Positions 57,022-64,000 of a stretch of DNA of 64,000 nt are shown here, piece after piece. The notes under the pieces were generated by a model. It was not told the DNA's origin and searched no databases. It saw only the letters and a program-made list of their open reading frames with translations. The translations under genes and the position numbers were made by a program. Within the stretch, counting starts at the first letter, position 1, and every line of letters begins with the position of its first letter. Origin of the DNA: Nitrosomonas halophila (lineage in GTDB: Bacteria > Pseudomonadota > Gammaproteobacteria > Burkholderiales > Nitrosomonadaceae); contig NZ_FNOY01000008.1 in assembly GCF_900107165.1 (NCBI RefSeq), positions 1-64,000 on the forward strand. The letters are read 5' to 3'.

Positions 57022-57543
57022 ATGCCCGCAGAATCCGCTCAAACGCAATCAGCGCCGACCAGGCAAGCCTATATCGCATTGGGAAGCAATCTGGACAATC
57101 CCCTGTTTCAAGTCAGGCGAGCAATGCTGCTGCTGGCCGAACTTGAACATTCACATCTGGTCAAGCGTTCCTCATTTTACCGCAGCGCCCCACTGGGTAA
57201 AACGGACCAGCCCGACTTCATCAATGCGGTAGTGCAAATGGAAACGAAATTGACGCCACACCACTTGCTGGAGGCACTGCTGGAAATCGAGCGGGCCTGC
57301 GGCCGGATTCGGACCTACCCGAATGCACCGCGGATACTCGACCTGGATATTCTGTTGTATGATGGATTGCAGTTCCAGGACGAAAGGTTGGTTTTGCCGC
57401 ATCCGCGCATGCACGAACGGGCCTTCGTGCTGCAACCCTTATTGGAAATTACCAGTACATGCATGATTCCGGGGCGAGGCAGCGCGGCTGAGTGCTTGAG
57501 CGCATGCAACGACCAATCATTGGAGCGTATTGCATCATCATGA
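57022..57543 (+). CDS. folK: 6-hydroxymethyl-7,8-dihydropterin pyrophosphokinase
   Basis: 173 residues. Motifs: QAYIALGSNLDNPLFQVRRA, SSFYRSAPLGKTDQPDFINA (pterin binding), and ERACGRIRTYPNAPRILDLD with the magnesium-binding DLDIL. It transfers pyrophosphate from ATP in the folate pathway. Begins 11 bp after pcnB and ends by overlapping the kinase gene (ATGA). The tail beyond PRMHERAFVLQPLLEI is weakly conserved. Confidence 0.95.
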   Translation: MPAESAQTQSAPTRQAYIALGSNLDNPLFQVRRAMLLLAELEHSHLVKRSSFYRSAPLGKTDQPDFINAVVQMETKLTPHHLLEALLEIERACGRIRTYPNAPRILDLDILLYDGLQFQDERLVLPHPRMHERAFVLQPLLEITSTCMIPGRGSAAECLSACNDQSLERIASS

Positions 57544-58178
57544 GTTTGCAGCGATATCGATATATTGCAATCGAAGGGCCGATTGGTGCAGGAAAAACCA
57601 GCCTGGCCCGCAATCTGGCGGACCGCCTGAAGGGTGCCTTGGTCCTGGAGCAACCGGAAGCCAACCCGTTTCTGGAAAAATTCTATGCGGACATGCCGCG
57701 CCATGCACTGTCCACCCAGCTGTTTTTTCTCTTTCAGCGAATGCAGCAGCTGCAGGCCATGCGCGAGGAGATGTCCACCCAGCCGGTTGTCAGCGATTTT
57801 CTGTTCGAGAAAGATCAATTGTTTGCCGAGGTTACGCTCAGTGAAGCGGAACATGAACTTTACAAACAGCTGCGGGCGCATGTGCAACCGCATGCCGCCT
57901 CGCCAGATCTGGTGATTTATCTGCAGGCAGCGCCTGAAATTCTGATCAGGCGTATCCGGCAGCGGGGGAGTGTACTGGAGCAATCCCTGTCGGAAAACTA
58001 TCTGCTGCGCTTGTCGGAGTGTTATATGCGGTTCTTTCACGCCTATGATCAGGCACCGGTCATGATCGTGAACAGTGAGCATCTCAATTTTGCTCACAGT
58101 GCCGCCGACCTCGACATGCTGCTGGGGCGTATTGAACGGATGCGCAGTGCGCGCGAATATTTCAATGTCGGAGGATAG
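57540..58178 (+). CDS. Deoxynucleoside kinase (dNK family)
   Basis: 212 residues from ATG 57540; codons before it overlap folK. P-loop YIAIEGPIGAGKTSLARNLA, then LEQPEANPFLEKFYADMPRH (substrate region), VVSDFLFEKDQLFAEVTLS and IRRIRQRGSVLEQSL with the lid arginines. It phosphorylates deoxyadenosine/deoxyguanosine or deoxycytidine in related proteins; specificity is not readable. Coupled to folK by a four-base overlap. It sits between folK and panB, an order familiar in betaproteobacteria. Confidence 0.9.
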   Translation: MSLQRYRYIAIEGPIGAGKTSLARNLADRLKGALVLEQPEANPFLEKFYADMPRHALSTQLFFLFQRMQQLQAMREEMSTQPVVSDFLFEKDQLFAEVTLSEAEHELYKQLRAHVQPHAASPDLVIYLQAAPEILIRRIRQRGSVLEQSLSENYLLRLSECYMRFFHAYDQAPVMIVNSEHLNFAHSAADLDMLLGRIERMRSAREYFNVGG

Positions 58179-58185
58179 CCAGTCG

Positions 58186-58995
58186 ATGGAGCGATCTCCT
58201 GCGGTGCGTCTCACCCGAGAAACCTTGTACAAGCTATATCGGAGCAGCCAGAAAATAGCTGCCTTGACCTGCTATGACGCGACTTTTGCGACGCTGCTGG
58301 AAAATGCCGGAGTCGATATCCTGTTGGTGGGCGATTCACTTGGCAACGTCGTGCAGGGCCACACCGATACCTTGTCCGTCACACTGGATGAAATGGCTTA
58401 CCATACCCGTTGCGTGGCGCGCGGAACAAGCAGGGCGTTCATCATGGCGGATATGCCGTTCGGTACCTCACAGATTTCTCCCCAGGAAACGTTCCGGAAT
58501 GCTGCCCGGCTGATGGCAGCGGGTGCGCAAATGGTCAAGATTGAAGGTGGCCGGCATATGGTCGATACCGTCGATTTTCTGACTTGTCGCGGTATTCCGG
58601 TTTGTGCGCATATCGGCCTGATGCCGCAGTCCGTGCATCAATTGGGCGGCTACAGGCTGCAGGGGCGCTCGGAGATTGAGGCGGAACGATTGCTGGAAGA
58701 TGCCGCGCTGTTGCAGCAAGCAGGCGCAGCCATGCTGGTGATGGAGTTGATCCCCGCCGTGCTGGCCGAGCAGATCACACAGCAGCTTGCCATTCCAACC
58801 ATCGGCATTGGCGCAGGCGCGGCCTGTGCCGGACAAGTACTGGTGTTGCACGATATGTTGGGAATTTATCCAGGTACTTCACCGCGTTTCGTCAAAAATT
58901 TCATGCTGGGTGCAGAGAGCGTGCAAACTGCAGTCAGAAACTATGTCAGTGCAGTCAAATCCGGCCAATTCCCTGCTTCTGAGCATCGCTTCTGA
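58186..58995 (+). CDS. panB: 3-methyl-2-oxobutanoate hydroxymethyltransferase
   Basis: 269 residues from ATG 58186, with GGAGG 11 bases upstream. An alternative ATG at 58165 would overlap the kinase and lacks a ribosome-binding site. Motifs: KIAALTCYDATFATLLENAG, ILLVGDSLGNVVQGHTDTLS, MADMPFGTSQISPQE, VKIEGGRHMVDTVDFLT and CAHIGLMPQSVHQLGGY. It forms ketopantoate from 2-oxoisovalerate and methylene-THF, and pairs with panC 24 bp downstream. Confidence 0.95.
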   Translation: MERSPAVRLTRETLYKLYRSSQKIAALTCYDATFATLLENAGVDILLVGDSLGNVVQGHTDTLSVTLDEMAYHTRCVARGTSRAFIMADMPFGTSQISPQETFRNAARLMAAGAQMVKIEGGRHMVDTVDFLTCRGIPVCAHIGLMPQSVHQLGGYRLQGRSEIEAERLLEDAALLQQAGAAMLVMELIPAVLAEQITQQLAIPTIGIGAGAACAGQVLVLHDMLGIYPGTSPRFVKNFMLGAESVQTAVRNYVSAVKSGQFPASEHRF

Positions 58996-59019
58996 CGGTT
59001 CTGGGACAAGCCAGCAGCT

Positions 59020-59853
59020 ATGGAAATTATCACTGACATCATGTCGTTGCGGGTACGCCTGCAACGAGAATCCTCGATTGCCTTCGTGCCGACCATGGGG
59101 AACTTGCACGCGGGCCATTTATCACTGGTTCAAATTGCGCGCCAACACGCTGCCTGTACGGTCGTCAGCATCTTTGTCAATCGCTTGCAATTCGCACCAC
59201 ATGAGGATTTCGATCGCTATCCCCGTACCCAGGAGAATGATTGCCGTTTGCTGAAGGAGAGCGGTGCCGACATTGTATTTCTACCGGACGAAAAAACACT
59301 CTACCCGGTTTCCCAGACATTCCAGGTATCGCTTCCGGTCATGGCCGATACACTGGAAGGCGCCTGCCGGCCCGGTTTTTTCAGGGGTGTGGCGACAGTG
59401 GTACTCAAGTTATTCAATATCGTTCAACCGCAAATCGCTGTTTTTGGTCAAAAGGATTTTCAACAGCTGCAAATCATTCGTGGCATGGTCGAACAATTCA
59501 ATTTGCCGATAGAAATTCTAGCGGGAGAAACCGTGCGGGCGGACGATGGTCTTGCACTCAGTTCCCGTAATAGTTATCTCGAACCGAAGCAACGTCAGGA
59601 GGCCAGCCAGCTGGCTTGGGTCTTGCAACAAGTCAAGCAGCGGGTTGAGGCGGGTGAAAACAATTTCGCCCGGCTGGAGCAATGGGCTGCCCAAAGATTG
59701 CATGAACGCGGCTGGAAAGTGGATTACGTTGCAGTCTGTCATCAGCAGACCCTGTCCCGCGCAACCATCGACGACCGGCAATACGCGATCCTGGGCGCGG
59801 CTTGGCTGGGACAGACACGCCTGATCGACAACCTTCTGTTTTCACGGCCATAA
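59020..59853 (+). CDS. panC: Pantothenate synthetase
   Basis: 277 residues. Condenses pantoate and beta-alanine using ATP. Motifs: [20 protein letters not shown] with the HxGH nucleotide site, [56 protein letters not shown] and [13 protein letters not shown] (the KMSKS-like loop). Two slight departures from the usual MGALHxGH and NPxQF wording are visible, but all catalytic positions are present. Its 3' end overlaps an inverted repeat that may terminate transcription. Confidence 0.95.
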   Translation: MEIITDIMSLRVRLQRESSIAFVPTMGNLHAGHLSLVQIARQHAACTVVSIFVNRLQFAPHEDFDRYPRTQENDCRLLKESGADIVFLPDEKTLYPVSQTFQVSLPVMADTLEGACRPGFFRGVATVVLKLFNIVQPQIAVFGQKDFQQLQIIRGMVEQFNLPIEILAGETVRADDGLALSSRNSYLEPKQRQEASQLAWVLQQVKQRVEAGENNFARLEQWAAQRLHERGWKVDYVAVCHQQTLSRATIDDRQYAILGAAWLGQTRLIDNLLFSRP

Positions 59854-59872
59854 AGGCGGTTAAAACAGAAGG
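59832..59872. terminator. Inverted repeat across the panC stop codon, possible bidirectional terminator
   Basis: CCTTCTGTTTT (59832-59842) and AAAACAGAAGG (59862-59872) are exact inverted repeats with a 19-base loop that contains the TAA of panC (59851-59853). A second small stem (CAGAAGGCTTCTG, 59866-59878) overlaps its right arm. The convergent panC and glgP genes end here. There is no strong T-run, so efficiency is uncertain. Confidence 0.45.
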
Positions 59873-59903
59873 CTTCTGGGCGCCCTCAACCAGCCGCTAT
59901 GAT

Positions 59904-62446
59904 TTATAGCCATATCATTTTGCCCATTTCCAGAGGATGGGTCAGCAGCGGATGATGAGGATAAATGCGCAAATAATATTCCTGCCTGCCACAGAGCTCC
60001 GGCACGTGGCGCAGTTCAAATTGGTGGGCTTGTGAGTCCAGGGTGCCGGTGCATTCAAACTGGAAATGCTTGAATTGATCAAGCCGGGTTCTTTTATATT
60101 GCCGCGAGAGCAGCAGTTCCACCACGACATCGTCCGGCTGCAAACCGTTCAGCTTGACGGCAAGCTTGAAGTGTAAAGGCTCGCCAAAGGCGATTCGCCT
60201 GCAGGGCGTATCCAGCCGCCGCCCCATGCCGCACGCACCTTGGCTTTCCAGGCAGCGATATTCTGGGCAACCGCGAAATTGTCTTGGGTGTAGCGCACGC
60301 CCTGTTGACTGGCGGGAATGTAGAATTTCTGAATGTATTCTTCGACCATGCGCCGGGCGCCATAGCGTGGGAGCAGGGTGGCCATCGAATGTTTGGCCAT
60401 TTTCACCCATTCGGCAGAAAAACCGGATTTGCCATGGTCATAAAAGAGTGGGATGACTTGATCCTGCAGGATCTCATAGAAAGAGCGGCTTTCTTCGGCA
60501 TCCCGCAATGGGGGTTCCAGCTGTTCCGATACCGGCTTGACTCCCCAGCCATTCTTTTCATTGAAGCCTTCGCCCCACCAGCCATCCAGGATGCTCAAGT
60601 TAAGCGTGCCATTAATACCGGCTTTCATGCCTGATGTGCCGCTGGCTTCCAGTGGATAGATCGGATTGTTGAGCCACACATCGACACCTGCGACCAGTCG
60701 TCGCGCCAGGCGTAGATCATAACCTTCCACCATCAGGATACGCCCCTCGAATTCCGGCATGGCGGCGACCTGATTGACGCGCCGGATCATATCCTGACCG
60801 GGATGATCGGCTGGATGCGCTTTGCCAGCAAAAATCAGCAGTACCGGCCGCTCCTGATCAAGCAGGATACTGCGTAACCAATCGAGATTTTCGAACAGCA
60901 AGGTGGCACGCTTGTAGGTGGCGAATCGGCGCGCAAAGCCGAGTGTCAATACATTGGGATTGATGGGATCAGCGAGTTTCAGCAAGCGTTCGAGATGGGC
61001 ATCGGAACCGTGATTGCGGATATTCTGTTCGGTCAGGCGCGCACGGATCCCGTAAAACATTTGCGACTTCAAGGTTTGGCGCACACTCCAGAAAATATGA
61101 TCGGGAATGGTATCGATACGTGACCAGAATTCGGGTTCGCATAGCTTGTTGCGCCATTCCGGGCCCATGTGACGATCGAACAGATCCGTCCACTCCTGTG
61201 CGAGAAAAGTTGGGATATGGACACCATTGGTGATATGGTCGACCGGATTTTCTTCCGCCTCGATCTCTGGCCAGAGGTCACGGCAAATTCTGGCTGACAC
61301 ACTGCCATGGATTTTGCTGACGCCATTGTGCATGCGTGACAGGCGGATGGCCAGCGCTGTCATGTTGAAATCGTGGTCATCGTTGGTATGACCGAGTGCC
61401 ATGAATGTTTCCCTGGAAATCTTCAATTCCTGATAGAAGCTTTCGAAGTAATGATGCATCATCGCTTCCGGAAAATGATCATGGCCTGCCGGTACCGCAG
61501 TATGGGTAGTGAATACCGTGTTGACTGCGACAGCTTCCATGGCACTGGCGAAATCCAGCCCTTGCTGCACGAGCTCGCGGGCACGTGCCAGCATCATGAA
61601 AGCGGCATGGCCTTCGTTGCTATGCCAGATGGTGGGTGTGATCCCGAGCGCCTTCAAGGCGGCGACGCCACCGATCCCGAGAATAATTTCCTGTTCGATG
61701 CGCATGGTTTTATCGCCCCCATATAACTGATGGGTGATCAGGCGATCATGCTGGGAATTTTCCGGCAGATCCGTATCGAGAAGATAGAGAATGACACGCC
61801 CGATTTGTGCTTGCCATATTTTGGCCATTACTATCCGGCCAGGAAACTTGACTTGCACTCGCACATCCGAGCCGTCCGCGCGCGATACGGGTGTTACCGG
61901 CAGATCCTCGAAATCTGAATCGCAATAGGCAGCAAGCTGGTTACCCTGACCATCGATCTTCTGGGTGAAATAACCTTGCCGGTAGAGCAGGCCGACTGCC
62001 ACGAATGGCAGGCATATATCGCTCGCTGCCTTGCAATGATCGCCAGCCAGAATACCGAGGCCGCCGGAATAGACTGGCAGGCTTTCATGGAAGCCAAATT
62101 CGAAGCAAAAATAAGCGACCTGATCATGTGCCTCGATACCTTCAACTGTGCTGCAGTGAATGGTTGCCGAATGATAGGAATCATAAGCGGACAAAATGCT
62201 GTTGTAAAAGCTGAGAAAGGCCGGATCTTCCGAGGCAGCCAGCAGCAACGATTCATCGACCCGTCGGAGAAAAGCCTTGGGGTTGTGTCCAACCATTTCC
62301 CATAGCCGTGGATCCAGCCGCGAAAACAATGCACGGGTAGCGCGATCCCAGCTGTACCAGAGATTGTTGGTCAATTCCTCCAGACGGGACAGCCGTTCGG
62401 GTATCTTTGGATTGACGGTGAGCATGAAGGTTGTTCGTTTAGCCAT
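59904..62446 (-). CDS. glgP: Alpha-glucan (glycogen/starch) phosphorylase, DUF3417 type, frameshifted near its C-terminus
   Basis: Start ATG 62446 has AGGAG eight bases upstream (MAKRTTFMLTVNPKIPERLS); the longer frame to 62815 is the wrong strand of orn. The N-terminal DUF3417 domain (NNLWYSWDRATRALFSRLDP) precedes the GT35 phosphorylase core with EASGTSGMKAGINGTLNLSI, whose Lys binds PLP. It splits alpha-1,4-glucan to glucose-1-phosphate. At the G-run 60222-60225 the frame is lost: the expected continuation RRLDTPCRRIAFGEPLHFKL and the family ending HPLLTHPLEMGKMIWL are in another frame ending at 59904. Restoring one G gives 847 residues, the normal size. As written, the last about 95 residues are lost. 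Confidence 0.85.
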
Positions 62447-62483
62447 TGAAGCGACTCCTATGATTGATGAAGCGCGTACACAT

Positions 62484-63029
62484 TCAAAGCGCGAACATAT
62501 GCGTGCGGTAGTATTTGAGTTCTTCCAGGGAATCGTAAATGTCCGCCAACGCTTCGTGTTTGCCCTGCTTGTTGAAGCCGGCCATGATGTCCGGCTTCCA
62601 GCGCTTTGCGAGCTCTTTGAGCGTGCTGACATCCAGATTGCGGTAATGAAAATAAGCCTCCAATTGCGGCATCGAGCGCGCCAGGAAGCGCCGGTCCTGG
62701 CAAATCGAATTGCCGCACATGGGCGAGACCCCGGCTGGCACATACTCTTGCAAGAAGGCCAGCATCTGCGCTTCCACCTCGGTTTCCGATAGAGTGGATG
62801 CCTTGACCTTGTCAATCAGGCCAGATTTGGAATGTGTGGATTGATTCCATTTGTCCATACCGTCCAGGACGCTGTCTGGCTGGGAGACGACCAGCACCGG
62901 CGCTTCGGCCAGTACATTGAGTTGGCCATCCGTGATCACCAGCGCGACTTCGATGATGCGATCGGTATCTGGACTTAATCCGGTCATTTCCATATCTATC
63001 CAGATGAGGTTGTTGCTATCTTGTGCCAT
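62484..63029 (-). CDS. orn: Oligoribonuclease
   Basis: 181 residues from ATG 63029 ([20 protein letters not shown]). DEDDh exonuclease: IDMEMTGL has the first Asp and Glu, [20 protein letters not shown] the third acid, [14 protein letters not shown] is the family motif, and [14 protein letters not shown] gives the catalytic His and last Asp. It degrades the dinucleotides left by RNases, including pGpG from c-di-GMP breakdown, which could act behind the EAL phosphodiesterase at 6-7.7 kb. Upstream of glgP on the same strand, with 37 bp between. Confidence 0.96.
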   Translation of the reverse strand: MAQDSNNLIWIDMEMTGLSPDTDRIIEVALVITDGQLNVLAEAPVLVVSQPDSVLDGMDKWNQSTHSKSGLIDKVKASTLSETEVEAQMLAFLQEYVPAGVSPMCGNSICQDRRFLARSMPQLEAYFHYRNLDVSTLKELAKRWKPDIMAGFNKQGKHEALADIYDSLEELKYYRTHMFAL

Positions 63030-63172
63030 AATCAATAAACATGAATTTTAAAAATTGGATTGTGTCATATTGTTATATACCCGTCATGGTTTGATACTGT
63101 ATGCCATGGAATACGGTGTTAATGAAAAAATAATTTCCGATCACTTCTTTCAAATCATCGACTTCCAAGCCT

Positions 63173-64000
63173 ATGCAAACCTTTACTTATATTTTTATCG
63201 CCGCTTTGTTACTGACTACCTTGACGCAGTTGTGGCTGGCGACCAGGCACATGCGCCATGTCATGGCGCATCGGGACCGGGTACCGGACGCTTTCGCAAG
63301 CCAGATTGATCTCTCGGCGCACCAGAAAGCGGCCGACTATACCTGCGCCAAGGTCCGTTTGGGCTATCCCAGTGTGTTGTTGCACGCTGTTCTGCTGCTG
63401 GCACTCACTCTGGGTGGCGGGCTGACATGGCTGTCCAGTTTCTGGTCCGGCTGGCTCGTTCATCCACTTTGGCATGGCATGGCGCTCATTTTCAGCACCA
63501 TTGCTTTGCTGAGTCTGGCAGAAATTCCTTTCAGTTATTACCGTGTTTTCGTGATTGAACAGCAATATGGCTTCAATAAAATGACACCCGGCATGTTCTT
63601 CTCGGATTTGCTCAAACAGTATACGCTCGGACTGTCATTGGGTGTGCCCTTGTTGTTCTGTGTCTTGTGGTTGATGGAGCAGGCGGGGGAAAGCTGGTGG
63701 CTTTATACCTGGCTGATCTGGGTGGTTTTCAATCTGTTTCTGTTGGCGGTGTATCCCAACTGGATCGCACCGTTGTTCAACAAATTTTCTCCCTTGGAAA
63801 ACGCGTCGCTCAAGGTACGGATAGAAACGCTGCTCAAGAAATGCGGCTTTGAATCCAGCGGGTTGTTCGTCATGGACGGTTCGCGCCGCAGCAGCCATGG
63901 CAACGCCTATTTTACCGGCTTTGGCAAAACCAAGCGAATTGTCTTTTTTGATACCTTGCTGAGCCGACTGGAACCTGCGGAGATCGAGGCGGTGCTGGCG
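63173..64000 (+). CDS. M48-family metalloprotease, CAAX-prenyl-protease-like (Ste24), truncated by window end
   Basis: 276 codons are open from ATG 63173 to the last base. It is the only in-frame start after a stop at 63131. At least four hydrophobic segments are visible (TYIFIAALLLTTLTQLWL, LLLALTLGGGLTWLSSFW, GLSLGVPLLFCVLWLMEQ, WLIWVVFNLFLLAVYPNWIA). IEQQYGFNKMTPGMFFSD and YPNWIAPLFNKFSPLENASL are diagnostic of the Ste24/M48A group, followed by DGSRRSSHGNAYFTGFGKTK. The window stops at EIEAVLA, just where the HExxH zinc motif should follow, so the active site is not seen. No strong ribosome-binding site. Divergent from orn. Confidence 0.85.
   Translation, partial: MQTFTYIFIAALLLTTLTQLWLATRHMRHVMAHRDRVPDAFASQIDLSAHQKAADYTCAKVRLGYPSVLLHAVLLLALTLGGGLTWLSSFWSGWLVHPLWHGMALIFSTIALLSLAEIPFSYYRVFVIEQQYGFNKMTPGMFFSDLLKQYTLGLSLGVPLLFCVLWLMEQAGESWWLYTWLIWVVFNLFLLAVYPNWIAPLFNKFSPLENASLKVRIETLLKKCGFESSGLFVMDGSRRSSHGNAYFTGFGKTKRIVFFDTLLSRLEPAEIEAVLA

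Noticed and set aside
57315-58232. 305-codon minus-strand open frame over folK, dNK and panB
   Set aside because: Complement shadow of three well-supported genes; no ribosome-binding site or domain.
59904-60410. Separate 168-codon gene downstream of glgP
   Set aside because: From about 60220 on it is the displaced C-terminus of the phosphorylase; before that it is an out-of-frame shadow. It is described as a frameshift of glgP instead.
62447-62815. 123-residue N-terminal extension of glgP
   Set aside because: Lies on the orn coding region in another frame, and ATG 62446 has a good ribosome-binding site and the family N-terminus.

Overview
The window looks like the dnaA/oriC side of a betaproteobacterial chromosome. 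The closest match from gene content and protein style is the Nitrosomonadaceae (Nitrosomonas-like). That placement is inference: no ammonia-oxidation gene lies here. The support is the combination lptCAB-rpoN-hpf-ptsN-hprK, pcnB-folK-dNK-panB-panC, purMN, a two-domain SagB-like oxidoreductase and dnaA-dnaN-gyrB.

Layout. 0-5 kb: tail of a transposase-like gene, a TauE/SafE exporter, a decayed chromate-transporter fragment, a beta-barrel porin and a frameshifted SagB/ThcOx dehydrogenase. 4.6-15.4 kb: photolyase, a receiver-GGDEF-EAL protein with degenerate receiver and GGDEF sites, an EI24 membrane protein, two envelope proteins, a tiny thioredoxin-fold protein, RsmB-type methyltransferase, DUF3108, purN, purM and an AI-2E-type permease. 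15.6-20.2 kb: a complete type I secretion system (ABC exporter, HlyD adaptor, TolC) without a recognisable substrate. 20.6-30.4 kb: a minus-strand glycan cluster (Wzt-like ABC ATPase, methyltransferase-GNAT fusion, PIG-L deacetylase-GT2 fusion, GT4, GT8-like, GT2, atypical SDR), with no Wzm permease next to its ATPase. 30.9-36.7 kb: dnaA, a duplicated oriC-like region, dnaN, gyrB. 36.8-43.1 kb: DUF454 and a six-gene Mrp Na+/H+ antiporter operon. 43.2-64 kb: housekeeping genes, namely an RsuA/RluF-family pseudouridine synthase, mutY, 5-FCL, ubiX, hprK, ptsN, hpf, rpoN, lptBAC, nadA, an EEP phosphatase, clsB, pcnB, folK, dNK, panB, panC, a frameshifted glucan phosphorylase, orn, and an M48 protease cut by the window end.

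Three structural signals stand out. (1) The dnaA-dnaN interval holds two copies of an about 170-bp module (DnaA boxes, TTATCCCGGA, AT-rich triplets). Every landmark is offset by exactly 666 bp, so the origin appears duplicated around an about 490-bp unexplained core. (2) Two 167-bp MITE-like elements (about 93% identical, opposite orientation, CTAG at both ends) flank the dnaA region. One supplies the start codon of the SDR gene, and both form the TAG stop codon of the adjacent gene. (3) Three reading frames (sagB-like, glgP, chrA remnant) carry apparent one-base losses, the first two in G-runs, so sequencing error must be weighed against real decay.

No CRISPR array, tRNA, rRNA or complete insertion sequence was recognised.
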